43,668 bases of DNA, from assembly GCA_009777925.1 (NCBI GenBank), contig WRKX01000008.1:1-43668 (forward strand), given 5' to 3'. A program made the position numbers and the translations under genes. How positions within the stretch are numbered: the first letter of the stretch is position 1; the number at the start of each line of letters is the position of its first letter. The DNA comes from Betaproteobacteria bacterium. Its GTDB lineage: Bacteria; Pseudomonadota; Gammaproteobacteria; Burkholderiales; Rhodocyclaceae. Below, in pieces: positions 1 to 7,402 of the stretch. The notes beneath the pieces are model-generated. The model made no database searches, was not told the DNA's origin, and saw nothing but the letters and a program-made list of their open reading frames with translations.

Positions 1-2
1 GG

Positions 3-323
3 GTGGCACAACCTGATAAGGCAACACACGAGGAGCAGCATTTGTGCGCGGATGCGGCCTATGTAGGCCAACCGGCACAGCAGGCCATAAGCCAACGGGG
101 TTTGATCGCGCATGTGCACAGCCGCAAACAAGAAAAATCCGAGCGCAATCATGGGCCACAAGCCAAGCCACGACGCTGGGTCGTCGAACGAAGTCACAGT
201 TGGCTCAATCGCTTTCGCAAGCTCATGGTACGTTCTGAGAAATCTGCAGCTTCCTTTGAGGCTTTGCTGTCACTGGCAGCGGCGCTGATCTGCTGGCGAC
301 AGGAAACCACTATTTACGGATAA
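3..323 (+). CDS. IS5-family transposase, C-terminal part (cut by window edge)
   Basis: The frame is open from the left edge, so the gene almost certainly starts outside the window; the GTG at position 3 is only the first in-frame start codon present. The visible 106 residues match the C-terminal third of IS5-type DDE transposases (IS427-like second reading frame). The segment RWVVERSHSWLNRFRKL carries the last acidic residue of the DDE triad and the basic patch after it, and LAAALICWR is the usual C-terminal end. The protein would cut and join the ends of its insertion sequence. Right-end inverted repeats should lie within about 60 bases of the stop, but I cannot identify them without the left end. 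Whether the element is intact cannot be judged here. Confidence 0.85.
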   Translation: MAQPDKATHEEQHLCADAAYVGQPAQQAISQRGLIAHVHSRKQEKSERNHGPQAKPRRWVVERSHSWLNRFRKLMVRSEKSAASFEALLSLAAALICWRQETTIYG

Positions 324-378
324 ATACTTAGTTTAAGGGGTTGCTACCGGTAACAGTAAAGCCTGGCTGTTCTTGACA

Positions 379-1314
379 TCATGCCTCTACTTTTTCAACA
401 AAAGCGGCAATGCGCTCGATGACCGTATCGGCGTGAATAAAATGCGGGAAGTGACCGCAGTTTTCCACGACAACCAACTCAGTATGCGGGGCGCGGCGTT
501 TTATTCCTTCGATCTGTTCCAGTGTGGCGTATTCATCCTCGCGTCCCTGAATCGCCAGAAGCGGGCAGGCGATTTGTTCCAGTTCCGCCGCGATATTCCA
601 ATCCCGCCGATTGGGGTCTGTCCAGACGTTGTGCCAGCCGTAAAAAACGGAATCAGTACCCTGGTGATAACGCGCCAGTTTTACACGTAGCCCATCTGTT
701 TCGTAGGCGCTCCGCGCTCGCTCAATACCGGCCAGGCAAATATCCTCGACAAAATAATGCGGCGCGATTACGACAATTCCCGCGAGTGGCACAACCTTTC
801 CTGCCGCCGCCAAGAGGGCGATAGTGCCGCCGTCGCTGTGTCCGATCAGCCAGGGACGCTCGATATGCAGCGCGTTCAGGAAAGCGGGCAGGGTCTCCGA
901 GGCTTCATGCTCAAGATAATCGGGCGGCAGCGGTTCTTCAAGTGGACGGGGCGTTGAATTGCCATAACCATAGCGGGAATAGGCAATGCCGCGCCGCTGT
1001 ACGCGCTCACAGAGTTTTTGCGGAAAACTCCGCCAGAGCGCAATCGAACCCAGGCCCTCATGGAGAAAAACCAGCGGCGCGACACCGGAGCGGTTTCGAT
1101 TTTTCTCCAGGCTGGAAGCAGCGCAGTCAGTCCTCTCCCCCGACCCCTCTCCCGCAAACGGGATAGGGGAGGTCTTGCAGACGGCGCTGTCGTTCTCTCT
1201 CCCGCTTGCGGGAGAGTGTGGCTGAAGGCCGGGAGAGGGCGCGTCAAATTCAGGCGTAAACCAGATGTATTCCAGTTCCTGTTTTTTACGCGAGGTAACA
1301 ATAGCAATAGTCAT
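379..1314 (-). CDS. Alpha/beta hydrolase with an in-frame palindromic-repeat insertion
   Basis: This 311-residue protein has the alpha/beta-hydrolase signature: oxyanion region FLHEGLGS near residue 83, nucleophile elbow GHSDGG near 158, acid GREDEY near 257 and catalytic histidine CGHFPHF near 287. The substrate is unknown. It is the last gene of the glnE-mtnA-aldolase operon, starting 30 bases after the aldolase stop. Residues about 25-62 do not belong to the fold: they are the translation of a palindromic repeat (separate entry) lying between the N-terminal strand (EYIWFTP) and the strand leading to HEGLGS. The frame stays open through it. The start at 1314 has a weak ribosome binding site, so translation may depend on coupling to the aldolase. 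Whether the enlarged protein still folds is unknown. Confidence 0.85.
   Translation of the reverse strand: MTIAIVTSRKKQELEYIWFTPEFDAPSPGLQPHSPASGRENDSAVCKTSPIPFAGEGSGERTDCAASSLEKNRNRSGVAPLVFLHEGLGSIALWRSFPQKLCERVQRRGIAYSRYGYGNSTPRPLEEPLPPDYLEHEASETLPAFLNALHIERPWLIGHSDGGTIALLAAAGKVVPLAGIVVIAPHYFVEDICLAGIERARSAYETDGLRVKLARYHQGTDSVFYGWHNVWTDPNRRDWNIAAELEQIACPLLAIQGREDEYATLEQIEGIKRRAPHTELVVVENCGHFPHFIHADTVIERIAAFVEKVEA
1131..1242. repeat. Palindromic repeat inside the hydrolase gene
   Basis: About 112 bases hold two near-perfect hairpins, one around CTCTCCCGCAAACGGGA (1144-1172) and one around CTCTCCCGCTTGCGGGAGAG (1195-1216), flanked by further CTCTCCC and GGGAGAGG blocks. This is the style of widespread bacterial intergenic palindromic repeats. 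Here it is read through in the minus-strand frame, giving a Pro/Ser/Gly-rich stretch that includes SPASGREND and FAGEGSGERTD. The remaining protein reads as a normal hydrolase on both sides, so the element appears to have been inserted in frame. Confidence 0.75.
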
Positions 1315-1344
1315 GATGAGCAGTCGAAAATGACAAGCAAAAAA

Positions 1345-1992
1345 TCAGCCTTTTCCAGTGGCATAGTCCTTAAAGCGAAGAAGGGCGTCCGCCATCTCTT
1401 CCGCGCCAAGGAGCGCTGGTTCGCCGATCTGGCAGGCCAGCGCGTAATGTTGACATAGTGTTTCCAGTTCCTGCCCAAGCGCGAGCGCCGCCGCCGGATT
1501 GGGCGCGTATACCACCATGCCGTGATTGGCGAGCAGGCAGGCGCTGCGATTTTGCAGGGCGGTCATAGCGTGTTCGGAAAGCGCCTGCGTGCCGAAAGGC
1601 GCATAGGGCGCGCAGCGTATCGTATCGCCGCCGAAACGGGCAATCATGTAATGAAAAGGCGGAATGGCGCGGTTAAGGCAGGCCAGCGCGGTGGCATAGG
1701 GCGAATGCGCATGCAATACCGCGCCGGCATCGGGCCTGGCGTAGAGGTCACGATGTAACCGCCATTCCGACGAAGGACGCGGCCCTTCTGCGTCCCACTC
1801 TCCGGCAATTGAGACCCAGGGAATATCATCCGGCATCAGCCTTTCATAAGCCATGCCGCTTGGGGTGATGTAAAAACCCGGCGTTCCGTCTTTGTCGGCG
1901 CGGCAGCTTACATTGCCGCTCACTCCCGGCATTAGCCCGCAGGAAACAGCGGCCTGGGCGACCCTGATAATCTCGGCGCGTAAATCAGGCAT
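1345..1992 (-). CDS. Class II aldolase (DHAP-shunt Ald2-like; MtnB less likely)
   Basis: A 215-residue class II aldolase/adducin family protein. Zinc ligands of the FucA type are visible: Glu in PSSEWRLH, two His in HAHSPYATAL, and His in LLANHGMVVY. The ATG at 1992 overlaps the mtnA stop by 8 bases, which fixes the start and argues for coupled translation. Family members next to mtnA are either MtnB, the dehydratase of the full methionine salvage pathway, or the aldolase of the DHAP shunt, which splits 5-deoxyribulose or 5-methylthioribulose 1-phosphate into DHAP and an aldehyde. The C-terminal half (NHGMVVY, then ETLCQHYALA and LRFKDY) resembles fuculose-phosphate-type aldolases more than MtnB, and no mtnC, mtnD or mtnW lies nearby, so I favour the aldolase. 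That choice is inference. Confidence 0.8.
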   Translation of the reverse strand: MPDLRAEIIRVAQAAVSCGLMPGVSGNVSCRADKDGTPGFYITPSGMAYERLMPDDIPWVSIAGEWDAEGPRPSSEWRLHRDLYARPDAGAVLHAHSPYATALACLNRAIPPFHYMIARFGGDTIRCAPYAPFGTQALSEHAMTALQNRSACLLANHGMVVYAPNPAAALALGQELETLCQHYALACQIGEPALLGAEEMADALLRFKDYATGKG

Positions 1993-3109
1993 GGGGGACC
2001 TTTTCGGGGAAGAGTTCCGCCAGCAGGGCGGCATTGGGGGCGCAAATGCCGCGCTCGGTGATGAAGGCAGTGATGAGTTCCGCCGGGGTAATGTCGAAAG
2101 CCGGATTGTAGATTGCGGCGGCATCGGAGACTTGTCGCAGCTTTCCGTAGTTGCCGTTTTGATCCTGCCCAAAGACGAAGCGCATTTCATCGTCATTGCG
2201 GATTTCGAGCGGAATGTCCCCGCCGCTTCGGGCGCTAAAGTCAAATGTGCTGCCGGGAGCCGCAACATAGAACTGCGCCCCGCAATGCCGCGCCGCAATA
2301 GCTTTCAGACTGGTGCCGATCTTGTTGGCAACGTCGCCATTGGCGGCAATGCGATCCGCGCCGACGATTACCGCGTCTACCTGCCCTTGCAGAAGCAGGA
2401 GACCGGCGGCATTGTCGGTAATCAGGGTATGCGGCACGCCCGCTTCAAACAATTCCCAGGCGGTCAGTAGCCCCTGATTGCGCGGGCGGGTTTCCGAAAC
2501 CCAGACATGCGCTTCCATGTTTTCTTCCCTGCCTACATAGATGGGCGCGAGCGCAGTGCCGTATCCGGCAGTGGCAAGCCAGCCCGCGTTGCAATGCGTC
2601 ATCAGTTGCAGGGGGCGATTCCGCTCGGCTCTGGATGCGGCAATTGAGCGCAGCAGCGCCAGGCCATGTTCGCCGATTTTCCGGTTTTGCCGGGCGTCTT
2701 CTTCAGCGATTGCGTCGGCTTCCGCCCAGGCGGCAGCGGCGCGTTTGCCAGGCGGCAACGGACGCAGGCGTTCGCGCATTCTTCTTAATGCCCAGGAGAG
2801 ATTGACGGCAGTCGGGCGCGTGGCGGCAAGACGCGCGGCTATGGCAGCAATCGTCTGATCGCTGGCGTCTGTCCCAAGACCGAGCGCCAGCCCATAGGCG
2901 GCGACGATGCCGATCAACGGCGCGCCCCGCGCCTGCATCTGGCTTATGGCAAACAGCGCGTCATCCGCGGAATTGAGGCGCAGCCAGTGTTTACGGTAGG
3001 GGAGGAGAGTCTGGTCGAGAATTTCCACCTGCTCCTGGCCATTTTCACGTAGGCGACGCAATGGGCGAAGCGGCGGATTTTTTTCGGGACGCGCGGTTTC
3101 GTACATCAT
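1985..3109 (-). CDS. mtnA: S-methyl-5-thioribose-1-phosphate isomerase MtnA
   Basis: This enzyme converts methylthioribose 1-phosphate (or 5-deoxyribose 1-phosphate) into the ribulose form during salvage of methylthioadenosine and 5'-deoxyadenosine. The 374-residue length is normal. Hallmarks are RGAPLIGIVAAYGLAL near the N terminus, MTHCNAGWLATAGYGTAL in the middle, the conserved catalytic acid region VGADRIAANGDVANKIGT, and AAPGSTFD. The start at 3109 is chosen because ATG (3109-3107) overlaps the glnE stop TGA (3108-3106) in an ATGA junction; a second ATG follows directly at 3106. A longer frame to 3148 would run into glnE and is not needed. The aldolase downstream acts on its product. No MTA phosphorylase or MTR kinase lies in the window. 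Confidence 0.93.
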   Translation of the reverse strand: MMYETARPEKNPPLRPLRRLRENGQEQVEILDQTLLPYRKHWLRLNSADDALFAISQMQARGAPLIGIVAAYGLALGLGTDASDQTIAAIAARLAATRPTAVNLSWALRRMRERLRPLPPGKRAAAAWAEADAIAEEDARQNRKIGEHGLALLRSIAASRAERNRPLQLMTHCNAGWLATAGYGTALAPIYVGREENMEAHVWVSETRPRNQGLLTAWELFEAGVPHTLITDNAAGLLLLQGQVDAVIVGADRIAANGDVANKIGTSLKAIAARHCGAQFYVAAPGSTFDFSARSGGDIPLEIRNDDEMRFVFGQDQNGNYGKLRQVSDAAAIYNPAFDITPAELITAFITERGICAPNAALLAELFPEKVPHA

Positions 3110-5868
3110 AACTTTGAGTTCTGAAACAGAAATTGCCATAGCTGACAAACCGCTTCGGCGTGGGTGGCGATTCTCGCGTGTGGAATCCTGCTTTGCGAAT
3201 CTTCATTCAGGCGTCTGCTGTGTTGCAGACGGCGATATTCCCGATAGGCGTTACGCGCGCGTTCCGAGAGTTCCACAGGAATCAGGTTCAGGCTGGCGCT
3301 CATCCTCAACAGGGCGATATTGCCCAGATTGGCCGTCAATTGCGGGTATTGGCTGGCGTAAGCGAGAATCAGGTATTGGACGATGAATTCCACATCAATT
3401 ATGCCGCCCGGATCGTGCTTGAAGTCGAAGTCGTCGCGTTCCCTGCCGGCGTGACTGGCCAGCATCTTTTCCCGCATGGCGAGAACATCCTCTTTCAGCT
3501 TTGCCGGGTCGCGCTGCTGGCAGAGAATTTCTTTGCGCGTTACCTCAAAGCGCCGCCCCAACTCAATGTCGCCGGTAATGAAGCGGGCGCGGGTCAATGC
3601 CTGATGTTCCCAAACCCAGGCATGATTCAGCGCGTAATCGCGGAACGCTTCCAGAGTACAAACCAGCAGACCGGCGTCGCCATTCGGGCGCAGGCGCAGG
3701 TCTGTTTCAAACAGTTGCCCCGCGCTTGTCCGGCTGGCAAGCCAGGTATTGATCCGTTGTCCCAACCGGGTGTAATTTTGTTCGGCGTCCGGGTGGGCGT
3801 CATTTTCATCGCGCAGATAGACGAGATCAAGATCGGAAGCGTAGCCCAATTCCTTCCCACCCAGTTTGCCGTAGCCGAGTACGGCAAAGGCAGGATGCTC
3901 GCTATGCCGGTTGGCGAGCTTCTGCCAGCAGAGGGAGAAGGTCGTCTCCAGCATGATGTCCGCCAACTGGGTGAGGTGATCGGAAATGCGCTCAATACTG
4001 TGCAGGTCGGCTAAGTCCTGCGCCAGCAGGCGAAATACCTGGGCATGGTGCGTTTCCCGCAACAGATCCATCTCCCGTTCGGTATCGTTATTCGCCTCTT
4101 TCAGGGTATGCGCGAGATTATTGCGAAATTCCTGCCAGTCTGTTGCGGTGTCAAGCAGACGGGCGTCCAGGAGTTCGTCGAGGAGCAGAGGATGCTGATT
4201 CAGATAATGACCTGCCCAGGATGAAGCGCCCAGTATCCGGGCTACTTTTTCCAGCGCGTGAGGGTATTGTTGCAGGAGCGCGAGGTATGCGCCCCGGCGG
4301 GAAATGTTGCCCAGAAAATCCAGCCCCCGCGCCAGCGCCAGATCAGGATTGGCGACATGCCGCGCTGTTTCGAGGAGACGCGGGCCTACCGCGTCCAGAC
4401 GCAATTTGTTGGCTGCGGGCAATTGCCGATAGCGGGAGGATTGGCGTAGCGCCGTGAGTCGTTCGCTTACTTCTTTCGGCGCGACAAAACCAAGGGCGGC
4501 GAGTTTTTCCTGTTCTTCTTTTGCGTCCAGCATTCCGAACCAGAGGGAGGCAAGCGGATGCTCGCCTTCTTCCGGGTCGGAAAAGACCGCCTCGAAATGA
4601 GCGCTGACCCGTTGGCGGTGCGCTTCGAGTTCGGAAACCAGATGTTCCCAGTCCCGACAGTCCATGCTCACGGCAATAAGGGCGCGTGTCGCTTCATCGG
4701 TGGGCAGGATGTGCGTTTGCTGGTCTTCCACATATTGCAGACGGTGTTCGAGCTTACGCAGAAAGCGGTAAGCCAGATGAAGATCGGCTTCGGTGGCGGC
4801 GGGCAGGATGCAGCGTTCCGCCAGTACGCCCAGAACTTCCAGGGTTGGGCGGATTTGCAGGCGCGTGTCGCGTCCGCCGCGAATCAATTGAAATACCTGC
4901 GCGATAAATTCAATTTCCCGGATGCCGCCCGGCCCCATCTTGATGTGGCCTGCCATGTCCTTACGCGCGACTTCGCGGCGAATTTCCATGTGCAGGTCGC
5001 GCATGGCGTTGACCGCGCCATAATCGAGATAGCGGCGAAAGATAAAGGGTTGCGTGGTTTTTTGCAGTTGCTCGATCCAGAAGTTTTGCCTGCCTTCCGC
5101 GTTTATGCTGGTGTTGATGACCCGCGCCTTGATCCAGGCGTAACGCTCCCATTCTCTTCCCTGCGTAATGAAGTAGTTTTCCAGCGCCGCAATGGAGGCA
5201 ACAAGGGGGCCGGAATCGCCATTCGGACGCAGACGCATGTCGACCCGGAATACCTGTCCGTCTGCGCTGATTTCGCCTAACGCCGCGATCAGGAGCTTGC
5301 CCAGGCGGGTGAAGAATTCGTAATTTTCAATTTTTGCGGGACCAGCGGTTTCGCCTTCTTCCGGGTAGACAAAAATTAAATCAACATCGGAAGAAACATT
5401 CAGTTCCCGTCCGCCGAGCTTGCCCATACCGATAATCAGCAGACGTTGGGGTTCGCCGCTTTTGTCCAGCGGCTCGCCGTATTTATGCGCGAGGGCGGCA
5501 TGATGAAAAGACAGGGCGGCGTTGATGGTTATTTCGGCAAGCCGGGTCATGCCTGCCATGACTTCGGCAAGATCGGCAAGTCCTGCCAGATCGCGCAGTT
5601 CAATATGCGCCATCGCCTGCTGGCGCATGTGGCGCAATTGCCGCTTCAGGGTAGCTTCGTCTTCAGCGGCGGGTTCAAGATGGGTCTGGAGCAGTTCTGC
5701 GGAGAGCGGTTGCCGCCAGAGCGCATGGAGCTTTTGCGGGAGTTCGGGACGCGCGGCGAACAGGCGGCGCAGATAGCCGCTGTGCGCTAGGGCACGCGCC
5801 AGGACGTCCCGCCATTCGCTGTCTTCTTCGGGGGAAAGAGGGAAAGGGAGAGTGGATGGGGTGTTCAT
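3106..5868 (-). CDS. glnE: Bifunctional glutamine synthetase adenylyltransferase/adenylyl-removing enzyme
   Basis: GlnE adds and removes AMP on glutamine synthetase in response to nitrogen status through PII proteins. The 920-residue length is typical. Two nucleotidyltransferase domains are visible: the N-terminal adenylyl-removing domain with MGKLGGRELNVSSDVDLIF around residues 158-177, and the C-terminal adenylylating domain with YGKLGGKELGYASDLDLVY around 665-684. Each keeps its paired aspartates. The DPGGIIDVEFIVQYL and GPGGIREIEFIAQVFQLIRG segments that follow the two domains are also intact. It is the first gene of a minus-strand operon and ends in an ATGA overlap with mtnA. The promoter probably lies in the 43-base gap before the repeat-protein gene or within that gene's 3' end; I see no clear boxes. 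Confidence 0.96.
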   Translation of the reverse strand: MNTPSTLPFPLSPEEDSEWRDVLARALAHSGYLRRLFAARPELPQKLHALWRQPLSAELLQTHLEPAAEDEATLKRQLRHMRQQAMAHIELRDLAGLADLAEVMAGMTRLAEITINAALSFHHAALAHKYGEPLDKSGEPQRLLIIGMGKLGGRELNVSSDVDLIFVYPEEGETAGPAKIENYEFFTRLGKLLIAALGEISADGQVFRVDMRLRPNGDSGPLVASIAALENYFITQGREWERYAWIKARVINTSINAEGRQNFWIEQLQKTTQPFIFRRYLDYGAVNAMRDLHMEIRREVARKDMAGHIKMGPGGIREIEFIAQVFQLIRGGRDTRLQIRPTLEVLGVLAERCILPAATEADLHLAYRFLRKLEHRLQYVEDQQTHILPTDEATRALIAVSMDCRDWEHLVSELEAHRQRVSAHFEAVFSDPEEGEHPLASLWFGMLDAKEEQEKLAALGFVAPKEVSERLTALRQSSRYRQLPAANKLRLDAVGPRLLETARHVANPDLALARGLDFLGNISRRGAYLALLQQYPHALEKVARILGASSWAGHYLNQHPLLLDELLDARLLDTATDWQEFRNNLAHTLKEANNDTEREMDLLRETHHAQVFRLLAQDLADLHSIERISDHLTQLADIMLETTFSLCWQKLANRHSEHPAFAVLGYGKLGGKELGYASDLDLVYLRDENDAHPDAEQNYTRLGQRINTWLASRTSAGQLFETDLRLRPNGDAGLLVCTLEAFRDYALNHAWVWEHQALTRARFITGDIELGRRFEVTRKEILCQQRDPAKLKEDVLAMREKMLASHAGRERDDFDFKHDPGGIIDVEFIVQYLILAYASQYPQLTANLGNIALLRMSASLNLIPVELSERARNAYREYRRLQHSRRLNEDSQSRIPHARIATHAEAVCQLWQFLFQNSKL

Positions 5869-5911
5869 GTACGCTCGCTATCAGACGATTGTAATTGATT
5901 TTCCGCTTTGC

Positions 5912-7402
5912 TCATTGTCGTCGGGGAAGGTCGCCCATTTTTACCGAACCGACGGGCGCACCGAGAATAAAGGACAAATTACCACCCTCCTTAATGAGTG
6001 CACATGGGTACATAAAAAGCACACATTCTTCTTCTTCCGAGTCGCCACTCGGAAAGTTGAGCGGCAAGCCTTCCCAAACCACGAGATCCATATTGACCCT
6101 GATGCGCTTGCCTTCAATAGTGACAATGAAACTCACGAAATCACTACCAACGAAGTCTTCATTCGGCGTATAGCGGAAATGCCCTGCAAAATCCCCGGAT
6201 TTGATACGTTCAAGCCGGCCATGCTTCGGCGGAGTTTCGATGACGACACTAATATTATTCTTGGGATCGTAAGGCGAGATGCCCTGTTCTTTTAACCAGC
6301 CACTTGCCCCTAACGTACCTATTACTGAATCGACGGGAAAAACAATACGGCCTTGAGCTGCGTTCTCTCCTTCGTATTCAGAGGGTCTAAAGTTTTTAGC
6401 ATCCTGAACATCCTGAAATGTCCATACCGTATTGTCCACGTCCTCCACTTGAGAGGTAGCCTGAGCGAGTACTATCGGTTGTCCACCCTGATCCGGCGGA
6501 ACAATCATGTCCATCCTGCCTTCCGCCTCGCTCCCCGGCTTCGCCTTCCAGATGTTGGGGTCAGCAGTGGGCAAATAGTCGTCAGTGTTGTCCAGCGGCG
6601 TTGGATCAATGTACCAGCCCCAACCGGCAGCGTTGCTGTCCAGCGTAATCTGCCCGCTGTTGTAATAGCCGGTGGTTTGGGCGACGGCGGAGCCGGGAAG
6701 GTCGGCAAAACCGACAAAGGCAGTGGCGGCGGTGGAAAGGAGGGTTGACAGATCGTCAGTGGTCTGGGGCGGGAAAAGAGAGATTTTCCAGTCAACGAAG
6801 GGCGGCTCCGAGCAATTCTGCTCCCATTTCCAACTCGCATCACCTGCAAAGGGAATATAAATCCGGTAATTCAGGATGAAGGTTTTTCCTTTATAGACAA
6901 CTTGCAACGTGAAATGATCCTCGACTGCATTTTCACCGCTAAAAGTAGTACGGTAGGTATAATCACCATACTCGCTCGCGTCCAGTGTGCCATGTTCCGG
7001 CTGCTTCAAGATGACCGTTAAAGCCGACCTCTCAGCATCGCCATTGAGGTTTTTCGGACGATCCTTTAATGGCAGCGTATCTATTGCATCACGCAGTGGG
7101 ATAATGGAGTACTGCTTTCCGCTCATGTAGCCCATTGCCACGCCGCACAACGTATGTTCTCGAACCGTGGCAGCTTTGGGAGTAGCCTGCGCAACCTCCG
7201 CCATCTGAACGGGTTCCATTACTGCGTCTACGCTTAGGAAGAACATGAGAGTACCTCTTTCTAAAGAATTGAGATCGGGGATTTTCTGCGCAGCTGCGGT
7301 CAACAAGTTACTGGTTTTTACAATCTCAACCGGTGTACGCGGGTTCACGGTCAGGCCGAAACGATCCTGATAGCCTTGTGCGCCAGACGTCTGGAAGCCC
7401 AA
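5912..7402 (-). CDS. Secreted modular repeat protein, downstream part (probably frameshifted from the gene upstream)
   Basis: A 496-residue reading frame beginning at TTG 7402, with no signal peptide and no clear ribosome binding site. It holds two Ig/cadherin-like units recognisable by a P-x-HG-x-L then Y-x-x-x...G-x-D pattern (ILKQPEHGTLDASEYGDYTY and ETPPKHGRLERI...FRYTPNEDFVGSDF). Between them is the third copy of the repeated unit with GWGWYIDPTPLDN. The frame is also open upstream of 7402 (reading AYENLQAALSALGFQ), back to a TGA near 7515, and overlaps the end of the preceding gene in another frame. I infer that the two frames were once a single gene split by a small indel near the palindromic repeat at 7439-7471. 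An independent start is possible but less likely. The protein would be extracytoplasmic if joined to the upstream signal peptide. Confidence 0.6.
   Translation of the reverse strand: MGFQTSGAQGYQDRFGLTVNPRTPVEIVKTSNLLTAAAQKIPDLNSLERGTLMFFLSVDAVMEPVQMAEVAQATPKAATVREHTLCGVAMGYMSGKQYSIIPLRDAIDTLPLKDRPKNLNGDAERSALTVILKQPEHGTLDASEYGDYTYRTTFSGENAVEDHFTLQVVYKGKTFILNYRIYIPFAGDASWKWEQNCSEPPFVDWKISLFPPQTTDDLSTLLSTAATAFVGFADLPGSAVAQTTGYYNSGQITLDSNAAGWGWYIDPTPLDNTDDYLPTADPNIWKAKPGSEAEGRMDMIVPPDQGGQPIVLAQATSQVEDVDNTVWTFQDVQDAKNFRPSEYEGENAAQGRIVFPVDSVIGTLGASGWLKEQGISPYDPKNNISVVIETPPKHGRLERIKSGDFAGHFRYTPNEDFVGSDFVSFIVTIEGKRIRVNMDLVVWEGLPLNFPSGDSEEEECVLFMYPCALIKEGGNLSFILGAPVGSVKMGDLPRRQ
6540..6705 (-). repeat. 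Repeat unit copy C (matrixin-like N-terminal half)
   Basis: The third copy of a repeated coding unit, also found at 7433-7655 and 8318-8540. It encodes DLPGSAVAQTTGYY, then LDSNAAGWGWYIDPTPLDN and PTADPNIWKAKPGSEAEGRMDM. It is the only copy that keeps the GRMDM motif, which in related large surface proteins leads into the zinc-binding HExxH helix. Here the helix is missing and the text continues with IVPPDQGGQP. It is more diverged from the other two copies than they are from each other. Confidence 0.8.

Noticed and set aside
324-378. Right inverted repeat of the IS5-type element
   Set aside because: Without the left end in the window there is nothing to pair it with.
5852-6295. Plus-strand frames opposite the repeat-protein gene
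   Set aside because: The minus-strand frame has clear Ig-like patterns and the plus frame none.
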